Positions 12,560 through 25,000 of a DNA stretch of 64,000 bases are shown here, in pieces. This stretch comes from Epiperipatus broadwayi. Taxonomy: Eukaryota; Onychophora; Udeonychophora; Euonychophora; Peripatidae. Numbering within the stretch: position 1 is the first letter of the stretch; each line of letters starts with the position of its first letter. The position numbers were made by a program, and so were the translations under genes. The notes under the pieces are model-generated. The model was not told where the DNA came from. It saw only the letters and a program-made list of their open reading frames with translations, and ran no database searches. Where the stretch lies: contig JAQFVV010012395.1 of NCBI GenBank assembly GCA_028023455.1, forward strand, positions 124,001 through 188,000. The letters run 5' to 3'.

Positions 12560-13260
12560 ATTAAAATGTAAATTTATAAAAATTAAAATGTAAATTAAAA
12601 TCAAAGTTAAAAATGTAAGTTAAATTTTAAAATATAAACTGATACTAAAATAATTTTAAATATATATGTGCGTAAATAAATGTTTGTGTGTATAAAAATT
12701 ATTCTTAGATAAGAATTTATAAAATATAAATCTCTGCTGTTCCACTGAGTTAGTGACAATGGGCTAACAACCGGAATCAAAATATATAAAATAATTTTTT
12801 TTTTTGAACTTACGTATCTGCCTACTTTATAAATTTTTTTAGGTTCAAATGCCTAGATGGTGCCCTTGTAGTGCAGATTACATTAAGTTTCCACTCATCC
12901 GGATCATTATAATACATAATTAAAATTTTTAAGCTATATTTTTAATAATAAAAAATATCTCATGCTAGGTTTATGTAAACATATATATATATCATCTGTG
13001 CATATATGAGTGGTATAATAATTTTTTAACAACATATTTGGATTGACATTTACTAATTGAAAAAAATGATTAAAATTTACATATAAATATCTATTTGACA
13101 AGCATTGATATATACCGGTATAGACATGTGGCATAATAACTTCTGAACATACTTGAATTTGTGAAAATAAAATTATTAACATCTTTCATAATTATAATTC
13201 CATTTTGAATATACATAAATTTCACTGCTTTAATAATTAAGGCCCTTTATTTTCTAATCT
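12560..13260. other. A/T-rich spacer
   Basis: No supported feature is present. Short reading frames here have A/T-driven composition and no recognisable domain. Confidence 0.5.
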
Positions 13261-13270
13261 AATATCATTT

Positions 13271-13381
<111 letters not shown>

Positions 13382-14215
13382 CTATTGCAGGTTGCTCTTG
13401 ATTATAATATTTTCAAATTTAAAATATGTTTTAAAAATGTCATTTTTACTAAAGAAATTATTTAAAATTTTGTTATCATCATATATGATGTTACTCACCA
13501 TTGTATATATCTTTATCTATGCTGTTCTGCATATAGCTGTAATTCTTCAGTAAGCTTTATCTTGGTGAGACAGGTATAGTCCAGGATAATCATGATCAAG
13601 AAAGGCATAATCAGATAACTGTTGACATTCGTGCAAGCAAACTGTCTTGTCAACATTTAAGCAGGCTAGTGAACACAGAAAGTGGATCTGGATTCATGTG
13701 AGTCCAAACTTCTCTGAGTGAACTGTAGTATGCTTGATTTGTTTCTTTGCCTTCCTTTATATCTTTATGGGAGCTCTCTCTGTTCTGATCTGGACTACTC
13801 TGCTAGCCAACTCTTCTGGCCAGCTATAATTATTGCCAACTACAACAAACTACAACAAAAAATTAGTCACCTCCCCTGAAAACAACAAACTACTACTGCT
13901 TTTATATCCACCCTTTTTATAGTAGGATGACAAAAATGCATTAATTAAAAACTGTTTTTCTTATCTCTCTTGATTGAAAAAAGTTGATTTCAAATCACTT
14001 TAATTCTTTGAAATTTTATCAAAATATGATGTAGAAACATTTTTAAAAATAGATAATAGAAATGTTTACAATTATTTTAATTACAAAATCAGAATTCAAT
14101 AAAAATATTTATTAGATATTTTTAATTGTTTAATTTATAATAAAATTTTATTTTAAATTCAAAATTATTTAATCCTTTATTAAGAATTTTAAACTTCTCT
14201 CTCAATAATATAACA

Positions 14216-14629
14216 AAATAAAATTAAAAGTATATGAAGTGCTTGACAGAAAAGCTATAAAGAGTGCAAAATATTAAAAGCTTAGCAATACTGAGCCATG
14301 CAGAACAGAGAGATAATGGCGATATACAAAATATGTACAAATTATTAAGATAGCCCAGCATTTGGAGATGTCAAAGCAGGTGTCGTGTCTATTGATACTG
14401 GTAACAATAACTCTATCAATAGATGCGATGCCTGCTTCAACATCTCCAAACACTGAGTTATTTTAATAATTTGCATGTATTTTGTATATCGTCATTATCT
14501 CTCTGTCCTGTGCAGCTCAGTATTGCTATGAATATGAGGCAAACCACCTCGAAAGCACTAAGCTTTTAATATTTTGCACTCTTTATAGCTTTTCTTTCAA
14601 GTGCTTCATACACTTTTAATTATATTTTA
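14216..14629. mobile_element. Long inverted-repeat (MITE-like) element of 414 bp
   Basis: The left arm (AATTAAAAGTATATGAAGTG, then a segment containing AGCTATAAAGAGTGCAAAAT) pairs with the right arm (ATTTTGCACTCTTTATAGCT, then AAGTGCTTCATACACTTTTA). Pairing continues inward: 'gagccatgcagaacagagagataatg' with 'cattatctctctgtcctgtgcagctc', and 'catttggagatgtcaaagcaggt' with 'cctgcttcaacatctccaaacac'. Nearly the whole element folds into one long hairpin. It has no coding capacity. AATCCTTTA occurs near both ends (14171 and 14632), a possible target duplication, though not immediately adjacent on the left. Confidence 0.8.
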
Positions 14630-15206
14630 TTAATCCTTTACTGTGTTTTTTTTTATTCCAGAGAAATGAAGAAATATTTACAAAATTTTGTCTGTATTTA
14701 TTTCTACTTTTCCTTTCAACTTTACATATATTTGCACACTATGTTATTGTGTGCCATGTAATAACTATGACAATATGCTATGTATTTTGTACAAGTATTG
14801 ATAATAAAAATGGCTTAAGCCATTTAAAAATGCTTTATAAAATTATATATTTTTTGATAAACATTAGTATGAGAGATTATTAAACATGACATTAATTACA
14901 TTCTATATTATACAACCAATGATAGTGATGAATATATTTGTTTAAATATAAAAATTAAATCTAATAAAATTTTTACAGTTTTAAATTTATAATAACCAAT
15001 TTACAGTGATACTGTAAGGATACTTTATAGGGTTTATCATTCTATAGGCAAGGGTTAATAGGGAGTTTAATTTTTTTTTAAAGTTTTAAATTTTATGTAA
15101 TCTATAATAAAGGTTTAATATTTGAATTAGTATAGAGAACTAAAATGTGTATTAAATCAGTGTTAAAAGTTAAATTTATTTTGTTTAAAGAGCTAAAAAC
15201 TGTCTT

Positions 15207-15300
15207 GCATCGGTGGTTGAGAAGTCAGCACGACTGTCTTGCACTTGCTGGCAGTTGCCCGGGTTGCGGGTTCGTATCCCGGCCGATGCTATGACATATG
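15207..15300 (+). mobile_element. tRNA-like SINE, copy 1
   Basis: An 83-nt tRNA-like body (15207-15289) has a perfect 7-bp acceptor-type stem, GCATCGG/CCGATGC. It has an A-box-like TGGTTGAGAAG and a B box GGTTCGTATCC, both internal RNA polymerase III promoter elements. A central 7-bp hairpin (GACTGTC/GGCAGTT, with wobble) has an 11-nt loop, larger than a normal anticodon loop. It is followed by TATGACATATG, which also follows the other two copies. Repetition with conserved flanks argues for a tRNA-derived retroposon rather than a working tRNA gene. Confidence 0.7.
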
Positions 15301-18300
15301 AAAACAAAAAATTATAAATTTATAGGTATAAATTGCACTGTCTGTTTTAAAATAAAAGTGTGAATAATAATGTAAACATAAATCGTATTTGATAAATAAA
15401 TATAACAATTAAAGTTAATGTATTTCTAATAGTTAATAATAAATTTAAAATGTTACTGGTATCTATTTGTAAATTTCATTTAATTAAAAATACAATAAAT
15501 ATTAAAGGTATGTTTGTGTATTGGTATGCATACATATTGCATTAGTCATAAAAATTTATTTCTATTTAAAGTATTAAATTTGTTAATGAATAAGTAATAA
15601 ACATTAATTTTAATGTTTAAAATATAAAAATCGATAAAAATGATAATAAAATTATTTCATAAGGTATACAATTTTAATGTTTAAATTGTTAATCTAAATA
15701 AAGTCTATTTATTAAGTAGAATTTAATTTAAATTTTAAATAACTAACTTGATAAATATTGGAATTGTATTATTTTAATTCCATTTCAAAATCCCAGACAG
15801 TAATTAATATTCATTTTAATCATGTGTCTGGAAGGGATTAGCCAATCAGAAGTGGCAAAAAGTTGCCTATTAAAAAAAAAAAATTTTCAGATGATAAAAA
15901 AGAAGAAAAAATGAATAAAATCATTAGGAAGGAATTATCTTTTTTCTTAAATGTTAAAGTTATAATTTTCTGAAAACCAAGTTTGGTGTATTTAATTTTG
16001 ATATAAAGTAAAATAACATATTCTCATTGGAAATTTACATGTTGATGTTAATTGGAACTGCATTCACCTAGAAAATGAAAGAGAACGTGTACTACCTGGA
16101 AACTTATGTTAGGTTGAAAAGAAAGAATACATAAGAAAAGTATTTGTTAATTACTTTTATAGTCTATATAATAGAAGAGATTTTATGCCAAATGTTATAT
16201 TCAGAATTGATAAAGACAGTTACTTAAATCTATTAAAATTACAAATGTTTAAGAACATGAAGTTATTTAAATTGTTGCCAAGATAGTAAAGGAAGAAAAA
16301 AGAGAATGCTGCAGATTAAACATAAGATAGAAGGATTGATAGTTGTTTAAACAATATTTAATTAAATATTTATAACTATTGAATTAATTGAACTATTAAT
16401 CTAAAATTTACCATTATAGTTATCGATTTCTACAATTATATATTATAAATTTTAATAAAGCTAAATAAAATTTTTGATGAAGAAATATAATAGAATATTC
16501 ATAAAATTTATAAAATAGTATTATGAATGATAGCTGAAGGAAATATGAACTTTTATGATAGAACATTATTGTTATTGATAAATGATTATAATATAAATCT
16601 TACTTAAGAATTGTGAAGAAGAATTAATAAATATATTTATGACATAATTTTAAGTTAATACTCACGCTTGGAGAATGCATATTATGATGATATAAATATA
16701 AAGAAAATATAAACAGATATTTTTTATTAATACTTTAAATGATCAAATTTCAATGTTAAAATTTGTCCATAATGTTGCCTTTTATATATAAAATTAAAAA
16801 TAATCAATTTAAAACAAAATTGTTGTAGGGTAATGGTCATGTGATTGTGTAAAAATAAACATCTTGAAAAGTTTCCATTAAGGAATGAAAACCGGATTGA
16901 TGTATTAAATTTTTTATTTATTTATAATGAGTTGACTATTTCAATTTTGTTTTAAATTGATTATTTTTAATTTTTTATTAAATATTCATTTTCTGTGTAT
17001 TATTAATTATATGAAATAAAAAAGATTTTAAAAAATGTATACTTGGAGTAATGAATGAAAAATTTTATGATCGAGTGGAATACTTCTTGCAAATTACAAA
17101 CGGATGAAGAGAATAACTATTCTTTTATTAAAGATGATTAGTAAAAATAAATGATATAAATAGTGAGCAAATCTTAGGAATAAATTAAATGCATTTTGGA
17201 GAAATTTATGGAAACCTTGTATAAGTACTTTATTAAGATGATTAAAAAATTACTTAAGGCCTGAGTTCAAAGTTAGTTAACTATTGCTGTTAATACTGTA
17301 TATGTGTTTGTTTATGGCGTCGAACATTTTATTTTATTTTTTAATATGATTTTCGAGTTAATTGAAATGAAATGCAGAAGAATGCAGAGGGGAGAAGAAT
17401 AAAAAAATTTTTTCTTCGGTCATTTTGTTGCCATAGAGACCACACTCCGTGAACTTAGTGTTGACAATTTTTATCACTTGTATTCGTTTTATTAACTATA
17501 TTCTTTTTTGTTTTAGGATAATATTTAGTATGTAAATATATTGGGTATGTATAATATTACATTTTAGGAATATATATTTTTCGTTATTTATAATAATAAA
17601 AAAAAAGGATTTTGATTTTATAATGATGAAGAAGTTGTAATTACAAGGAAATGAACAGTGGGGGTATTTCATTCAAAACATAGAGTCAGGTAAAATAAAT
17701 AAATATGGTAATTATGTTCATAATTTTAAATGAAATGAGATGATACAGAATCAATTTCATTTATTTGAATGTTGGTATATTTATGAAATTGGATATATAA
17801 TTTAATCAAATAATTTTTTGGATATATGATAGTTTTATCATAAAAAACTATTTGTTTATTCTTGATCTTTTTCAGAATGTTGAGAGGATTATAATATTGA
17901 GACAAGTTTAGATGTGATAAGAGTAGTGATGTAATAATTATACTGTGATATAGTGATTTCAGAGGAATCTTTTAATGATTAGTGATACAGGAGTAGATTA
18001 GAAATCCTGCAGTGTTGAGGATATGTTTATTTAAATCAAAGATGTTGAAATATTTTGTAAGTCAGAGTAAGTATATTTAATGGATAATAACACTATTAGA
18101 TTAGTAGGAGCTTGAAAATAGAAGCCGTGATTGAAATTAAAGTAGACACAGTTTTCAATGTGACATTATGTTACATTTAGTCCAAGAAATTATTAGTATG
18201 TTCTAAATAGGATATCCATCCCACACTTATTGCACAGCTTAAACATTGTACTAATGGTTTAAAGATATAAGTAGGATGCATAGCTAGACTTTCAAATGAA

Positions 18301-18660
18301 TTGAAGATAGTATAATTTATTGAAAGAATGATAGAAATTGAACAAATATGTCATGATATAATATAAAGAGTAATATTTATAAATGCTTTATTATCATATG
18401 AGGTCAAAGAAGAAAAATGAAGAAATGAAGTATAAATGATGATATGGAAAGAATACCTGACATGTATTATTATCATTTTGAGTAATATAAATTAATCAGT
18501 ACCATATCTTCCTAAGCTTATAACACCAATAAAGTATTTATATTGTGATGTTAGAATACGGAGTATTGCAAAAGGGATACAAATTATACAATTTTAATTA
18601 TATAATATAATATCATATAAATGCAAATTAAAGAGATATTAAAATGTTAAAAAATGTGAT
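15301..18660. other. Gene-free A/T-rich block
   Basis: Extremely A/T-rich sequence with no supported exon. Reading frames are short and dominated by Lys, Asn, Ile, Phe and Tyr. A convergent patch at 16740-16985 reuses AATCAATTTAAAACAAAATT in inverted orientation, a possible small foldback. Confidence 0.5.
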
Positions 18661-18665
18661 TGTAA

Positions 18666-18850
18666 AAACAGGCAAAACTCTCCATACAGTAGTGCCACTC
18701 AGTGCAAGCCAGAGTATTTAATGGATGCCAAAAGGCTTGTACATAAAATCCCTATCTAGTGCCTATTCATCCAATATCCCCAGACTAGTTTCTAGCTATG
18801 GCTTTCATCAGTGAAGAGCCTTGGATCTGAGAGCATAATAAATTATATTA
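18666..18850 (+). repeat. Family B retroposon, partial copy
   Basis: It begins AAAAACAGGCAAAACTCTCC and continues through 'gtgcaagccagagtatttaatggatgccaaaaggcttgtac'. This corresponds to the left half of the hairpin element at 41.7 kb. The distal part (about 18770-18835) is unique to this copy. It is non-coding. Confidence 0.6.
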
Positions 18851-19651
18851 GTTGGTTGATTTAGAATTTAATATGAAAGAGTAAAAAATAACTTTATTTT
18901 AGGAGATTAAAATACAACAATATATTATAACTTAGCTGTGATATTTTAAATGTCGAAGTACTTATTATTTTGAATTTGAAATAATGATCTTCATTGATTT
19001 TTTTTTAAAATTTTGTAAAGCTGTTTAATATAAATGTTTATTATTATATTTTATATTATTATTAAGATATGTGTAAAATTAGTTTAATATTTGTATAATC
19101 TTATTGTAACAAATGTGAAGGTTTTGTTAAAATTTATAGAGTGAATAATCTCATTTCTGGTTTCTAAATCATCGTTTATCACCATGGCCATACATAATTA
19201 TGAATAATTGTATATAACTGAAAGTAAAGCACATTATTTGATATATCTTTAAAAAAAGAGATGTTTGATATTGCATTGAATGTTAATTAATTTGAAATTT
19301 GATGTCAATCTAAATGATCATCATAAAGAGTCAATTAATCAAACATTTATAAAAGTGTTTTATAAAGTCATATGCCATATAAGAAGAGAAATATATAAAA
19401 TACAATATGTTTTGATGATGAAGTGTTAGTTAAAATTAATTTATTGAGAGGTATTGTGTTATTAAAAGTATTAATAAATAATATTGATTCGTTAAATAAT
19501 AAATTCAATTAATTAGTAAATTAAAATAGTGTTAATGAAGTGATTATTATTGTTTCTTTATTATTTTTAATACGTAGCTGATTGTTAGTAAAATCCCTCA
19601 TACATTTAGTTGTAATTATTTATTAAACACCCAGGAAATATATATAAATAC

Positions 19652-20007
19652 TTTTAAGATAGGCTTTAACCTGAATCATATGTACCTTGAAATTTATAAT
19701 AGTCAAACAATATCTTTAATTGCCATTAGAGGGACCTCTGAAGCCATGATACAAGATTTTGCAAAAAGGAAATAGTGGACTTAAATAGTGGAGAGAATAA
19801 CAGCTTCATACTCCCAAATCAAGATGCTTTAGATTGGCCTATATAAGTGGAAAGTTAGGTTAAAGATAAGATGGAAGCTCTTATCTTTATAAATGTTGCT
19901 ATCTTGTGGCGTGGTTTGAGAGGTCTTTCTATCGGCAATTAAAGATATTGTTTGACTATTATAAATTTCAAAGTGCATATGATTCAGGTTAAAGCCTGTC
20001 TTAAAAG
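19652..20007. mobile_element. MITE-like element, 356 bp with about 73-bp inverted arms
   Basis: The left arm starts TTTTAAGATAGGCTTTAACC and runs to AATATCTTTAATTGCC. The right arm is its near-perfect reverse complement, from GGCAATTAAAGATATTGTTT to GGTTAAAGCCTGTCTTAAAA. The centre (about 19726-19932) is less symmetric and codes for nothing recognised. TACATTTAGTT occurs on both flanks (near 19601 and 20011), perhaps pre-existing or part of a target duplication. Confidence 0.82.
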
Positions 20008-20009
20008 TC

Positions 20010-21220
20010 TGTACATTTAGTTATGTAAATGAATTGCCTCAGTTGAGAGACAATATTTTCCCTGAAATGTTTATTAAAGAAAATATTAGGAAAAGAGTGA
20101 GTTGAGAATATCGGTAGCAGAATTGTTATAATTGAAACATTATAGTTAGTTTTAATATGATATTTCACTACGGAATAAATTTAAATTATTTCATTTGTTA
20201 GTCATTGGAATATCTTTTATATTTTAAGGAGATTAAAAGTCATACGATGTTTTTATGCCATTGGATATATATGTACTTAATATATTCAATGTTTTAAAAA
20301 GCTATATGGTAATGGGATAATCAGTCTTATGATTTAATTATTTATTTGATAAGTAAATAAATAAAGAAAAATATTAATCAAGAATATTTCAGTGGTGTTA
20401 TTATTAATATTTGTATTAGTACATTTTTAATAAGATGATAGTAGCAGGACTGAGCTAGACTGTATATACATATTTATAAGTTTTGCGGGATTTGCCTTTG
20501 CATATAGGGTAAGAGTATGAGTTAATCATCTCTTGTGGAATGGTTACAATATACATAAATTGACAGTTTGAAGATGAATATTAGATATTATGATTGAAAG
20601 TTTGTTTTAGTATATTTACAGTACAGTATTTAATGCATTTAAATTATATATTACACTTATTATTTAAGTAATACTTTGGGCGCAATTTGAAAATTATAAT
20701 TGCAGTTTGTAATGTTGTAATTGACTATTTATTAATCTGCATTCAGAACAGGTTATATTGACCTGTTTAAGAAGGTTTATTTAAACTTCTTTATGTCAAT
20801 AATTTCAATCTCTGTGGTCAAGTTGCAATCTTTAGTGTCTATATAAATATAATGGACCATTAATAAAGGTGGGATTCCACCTTTATTATTAAAAGAAGTT
20901 TAATCACTTACAGTACTTAAGATTTGCCCATATATAAGCATTTGGGTTGGATTGAATAAGTGGATTCATTTTATTCTTTCCTAAATACTATATCGTGTTG
21001 TAAGTGGAAGTACTCATTTATTATTTAACACTCATGAAAAAGCGCACAATAGCTTAAATGGCTGATTAAATTTATTACAATTAGAAACAGCACTAAAAAT
21101 AAATGTTTGTTAAAAGAAAGTTGCCTTGACAGCAGTTCAAAATTGTTGATTGTTATTAAAACTGGAATTGTCTAAGTGTTACTGGCTTTAAATAATATAT
21201 ATATTTGATTGAAAGTATAA
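20010..21220. other. A/T-rich spacer with a short hairpin
   Basis: No gene was found. A small perfect hairpin occurs at about 20865-20892 (AATAAAGGTGG, loop GATT, CCACCTTTATT). Confidence 0.5.
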
Positions 21221-21224
21221 TGTA

Positions 21225-21280
21225 TATACTGAAGTTTAGATATAATTAGAGGGGATTTGAAGACAGACTTTCAAACTTCC
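21225..21280 (+). repeat. Short family A fragment
   Basis: CTGAAGTTTAGATATAATTA followed by 'gaggggatttgaagacagactttcaaa' matches the leading edge of the copy at 33.1 kb (CTGAAGTTTAGATGTAATTA...). It directly abuts the LINE relic. Confidence 0.45.
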
Positions 21281-21289
21281 TCCAAATTA

Positions 21290-22010
21290 AAATAATTAAT
21301 TTTATCCATTATGTTTTCATCCATATTAATAATCTGATCTATGTATTTGTAGTTATTATTCTAATTCATCATTATCAATCTTTATTTTCTTTTTGTGAGA
21401 AAATTCATTAAACAGAACTTAGTCCTACTTTCTTATTTTCACCTGATTTGCAATATTTCCTGAAACTCTGAAGCATTATTTACAAAAACAATTAAATCAT
21501 CTGTGAAATTTAGTTGATTTAAATAATCTCCATTATTTATTTATAATCCACAAATCTTGGAAAACTGCAATAAAAAGTTCTGGAGATATGGAATCACCAT
21601 ATCACATATCCTTTTCAATGTTAATCTTCTTAGTATCATCATGCAAAATAATTATTTCTATTGCATTTTGATAAATATTCTTCAAAATATGAGAATATCC
21701 TGGGCCTATATCTTGATGATCTAATGCTTTAATTACTATAGAAATGTTTACAGAATCAAAAGCCTTTACACTATCTACAACACTAAATCATAATGGCAAC
21801 TTATATTCATTGGTCTTTTCTATATCTTCTTTCAATATTTGGATGTGATTTACTGTGCTTTTCACTTTTTCTTCTAATTTCACAAAGTCCAACAATGGCC
21901 CATTTAATATTAAACAGTTTTTCTTCCAATTTGTGCAATCTTTTTTCACTTGAAAATGATCTGCAGTTGGATATATCTAGATAACCTTGTTAAATGGTAG
22001 CCTGGATACA
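21290..22010 (-). pseudogene. Non-LTR retrotransposon (LINE) relic: endonuclease start fused to reverse transcriptase
   Basis: Read on the minus strand, this is a broken endonuclease/reverse transcriptase ORF. Near 21890-21960 it encodes a segment like the start of the apurinic endonuclease (...RLHKLEEKLFNIKWAIVGL...). After a short join come the RT hallmarks: IEKTNEYKLPLW just ahead of an AFDSV motif A (about 21750-21770), YGDSISPELF (motif B region, about 21570-21600) and FTDDLIVF (motif C, both aspartates kept, about 21480-21505). Stops and frameshifts separate the blocks. The middle of the endonuclease and the linker are missing, so this is an internally deleted, dead copy. The style is that of the RTE-like elements often annotated as 'craniofacial development protein 2-like'. 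The exact clade is inferred. Confidence 0.8.
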
Positions 22011-22011
22011 T

Positions 22012-25000
22012 CCTCAGACTTTGATCACCAAGCTCTGTTTTAGCTGGTGACTTTACAGTCTCCTGGAAATAAGGGTCAGAATTTAGTTTTGTCATTCTGA
22101 TTGCGAATATCTATTTTTAAAAAAGTCCGTTTATACATACTTTTGTTTTGTCTTGAAGAAGATTCACCTGACATTTCAGCTAAGAGTTATCAACAAACTG
22201 ATAAAAAAAACCATGGTGTTTTTCAGTTTTAAATTCAGAGGTTAAAAAAAAGTCAATAAACTCATTATGTTGACTGCTACATGCTGGTGAGCAGTCCATC
22301 CATATTCATATACAATAATGTTTCCCAAACTTTCAATACCTGTTTAATAATTTTCATAATGATAAGTACCCATTGTCAAAAAATTGCATATACTTTAATT
22401 ACAATAATATATATATATATATATATTGTGCCCTTATCTATAGGTCATAATAGGGTAGAATGGTCAATTGCTAAAAAATTTTAAATTTTAAGATATGTTT
22501 GTATGATATATAAATAATAGTAGGATAATTAGATTTTATAGTACAATTTAAAGCTGAAAATACCTGGTATATAAAAGTGTAATGGATTATTTAAAAGGAA
22601 CAGTTAAATAAAGATTAAAGATATCCTTGCTTATGGTTGTAAAAGCTGGCCATATAAAATAACACAGCTATAAATAGTTAAAAGTATATTAATAATTCCA
22701 GTATAATATTTTAAAACTAATAAATTAAATAAATGCTATATGTAATATTATAATTATAATTAATATTCAAATTTAATCTAATATATTTTAAGATAAACTT
22801 TAGGATGGTGAGAATTATATTTAGTTCTACAAGTTTAAATTATTTTCCAAAATTTTTATAAAATATATCAGTTTTGGTAATTTAGACCGAGACGTAAATT
22901 AAAAATCATCTGATAAAGTTAGTAATCATGTGACTGTATATTATATACCTTCACACACACGCTTGTTAGAATAATAATAAAGTTTGTGAATTATAAAACT
23001 AAATATAATTGCTATCGATCCTTAAAGTAAAAGTTGAAATATTAAATATTGTTTTAATAATTGTTGTAAAGTTTAAATGATTGTGATAAAATTATAATTG
23101 AGTTAAAAAAAATACATTCTAAATAATATTTAAGACATGACGTCATAAATTCTTTATTTTAAAAATGTCTAGTCTATTATAAAACTAAAAAGTATAAATT
23201 TGTTCGCGCTAAAAGTCATTAACCAATCAACGGAGGTATTTTAGCAGACAAAATATAAGAATTAGACGAAGCGGGGGAAAGTAATGTGTAAGTGAAGGAG
23301 GAAGTAACATATTTTTTTAGCTGGATAAGACCGTAAGCTAGAAAAGTGATATAATTTCAAAATTTTGTATTTATTTTAAAAGTTTTTTTTTTTAATATAA
23401 TATTTTGACTGCCTTTACATGAAGGGCTAATTTTAAAAAGTTTTCTTGCCAGTGATTTTATTCAAGTTTAGCCAAAACCTTACAGTAAAAATGGAAGTAC
23501 TACAAAAAAAAAAAATACCTAAAAATATTGTTAAAGGAAAAATATTTGTAAAATGCCTCGATACAGCTTTATTTATGCTCAACCAGAAACTTATTATTGT
23601 AACTCAGAGGAATATAATTTGGATGCTATACGAAAACTTAAAAGAGAAGTTACTTGCCGTCAGGAAAATTATGACGTACAAATTTTATAAGGCTACTCTG
23701 AAGTTATTTTATTCTTCTCTATGGAAAAATTAAGATGCGTTTATTATAAAGAAAAAATTATGTAAAAGTTATAATGAAGAAAGAATGTTTATCTTTTTAA
23801 AGGAAACATTACAAAGTATATAGTACCAGAATTTTAAAAGAAAGAAAAAGTTATAGAATAATAATATGGAAAAGTCATTATTTTTATGAAAAAAAAAGAA
23901 CAGAAAAACTTTCTCTAAGAGAAATTGGAAAAATATAAATCTAATATACTTAATAAAATGGATCCATGGAGACAGAAAAAATTTACTGAATATTTAAATA
24001 AAAGTACCTAGAAGATGCATCATAAAAGTCACGCGGGAAAATATTAGCAGAAAATATTAGAAGAAAATATTTAGAGGTTTTCTTTACGGGATTAATTGAT
24101 ATCATAGTTAATAATTGTATTAAATGTGACAAAAAAACCAAGGATTGTCATCTATGAATATTTATTAAACAGAGCAATAATTGTTTTACCTTAAAATAGA
24201 ACATTAAGTGACTGAAGAAGAAATAATAAACATTTTTTTTTAGCTTTAATATGAACGGTTTTCAAGAAAGTTTGATAAAGAAGTACAGTAAATATAGTTT
24301 AAATATTTTACTAAGTTATTTTAAAAATATAAAATGCTATGTGAGATTAGGGAAAACATATAAACATAAATTTAGTAATATTGAGATTTAAATATAATAG
24401 CTTGATAAAATTATAGAAATATTGTTTAAAAATAAAGTGTATGTATGTGAGTCTTATATCTACAAGAATCAATGGAATGGTGAAGTCTACGGAACGCGAT
24501 CGAGAAGATAAAGATCGTTTGGTAATTTTGATAGTTATTTATAATGCATAATGTATTTTTTTAGATCATCTATTGATTAAGAATGAAGTGTGAAAGTTTA
24601 AATTATATGTACACATTTTATACAACATTTTTAACATATAATGAGATAGGAGTAATTCGGAATATGCATGCAATAATTTATTTAAAGTATATTAATAATA
24701 TAATTTAACAGAACAATTGTGTGATTCTTTTGAACTTTCATGTGATAAAGTATTCAGATATTTAAGTAGTTTATATATGATTAAATATACGAGGAAAGTA
24801 GTAAAAGATTTTCTTATAGAACAGTGGAATAGTTTTAAAATAAATGAATTTTATTATTGTTAAAAATGCAGATATGTATTTGTAGATGTACAGTATAGAA
24901 AAATCTTGAGAAATAAGATCGGATAGTGACTTGGAAGTACTAGTGGAGAGGAAACCAAGATGATGTTTTTTTTTAAGGAATAGGAAAAATAAAGGATTTG

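Noticed and set aside
15207-15289. Functional tRNA gene
   Set aside because: The central loop is 11 nt rather than 7, one T-stem pair is mismatched, and conserved flanks in three dispersed copies indicate a SINE.
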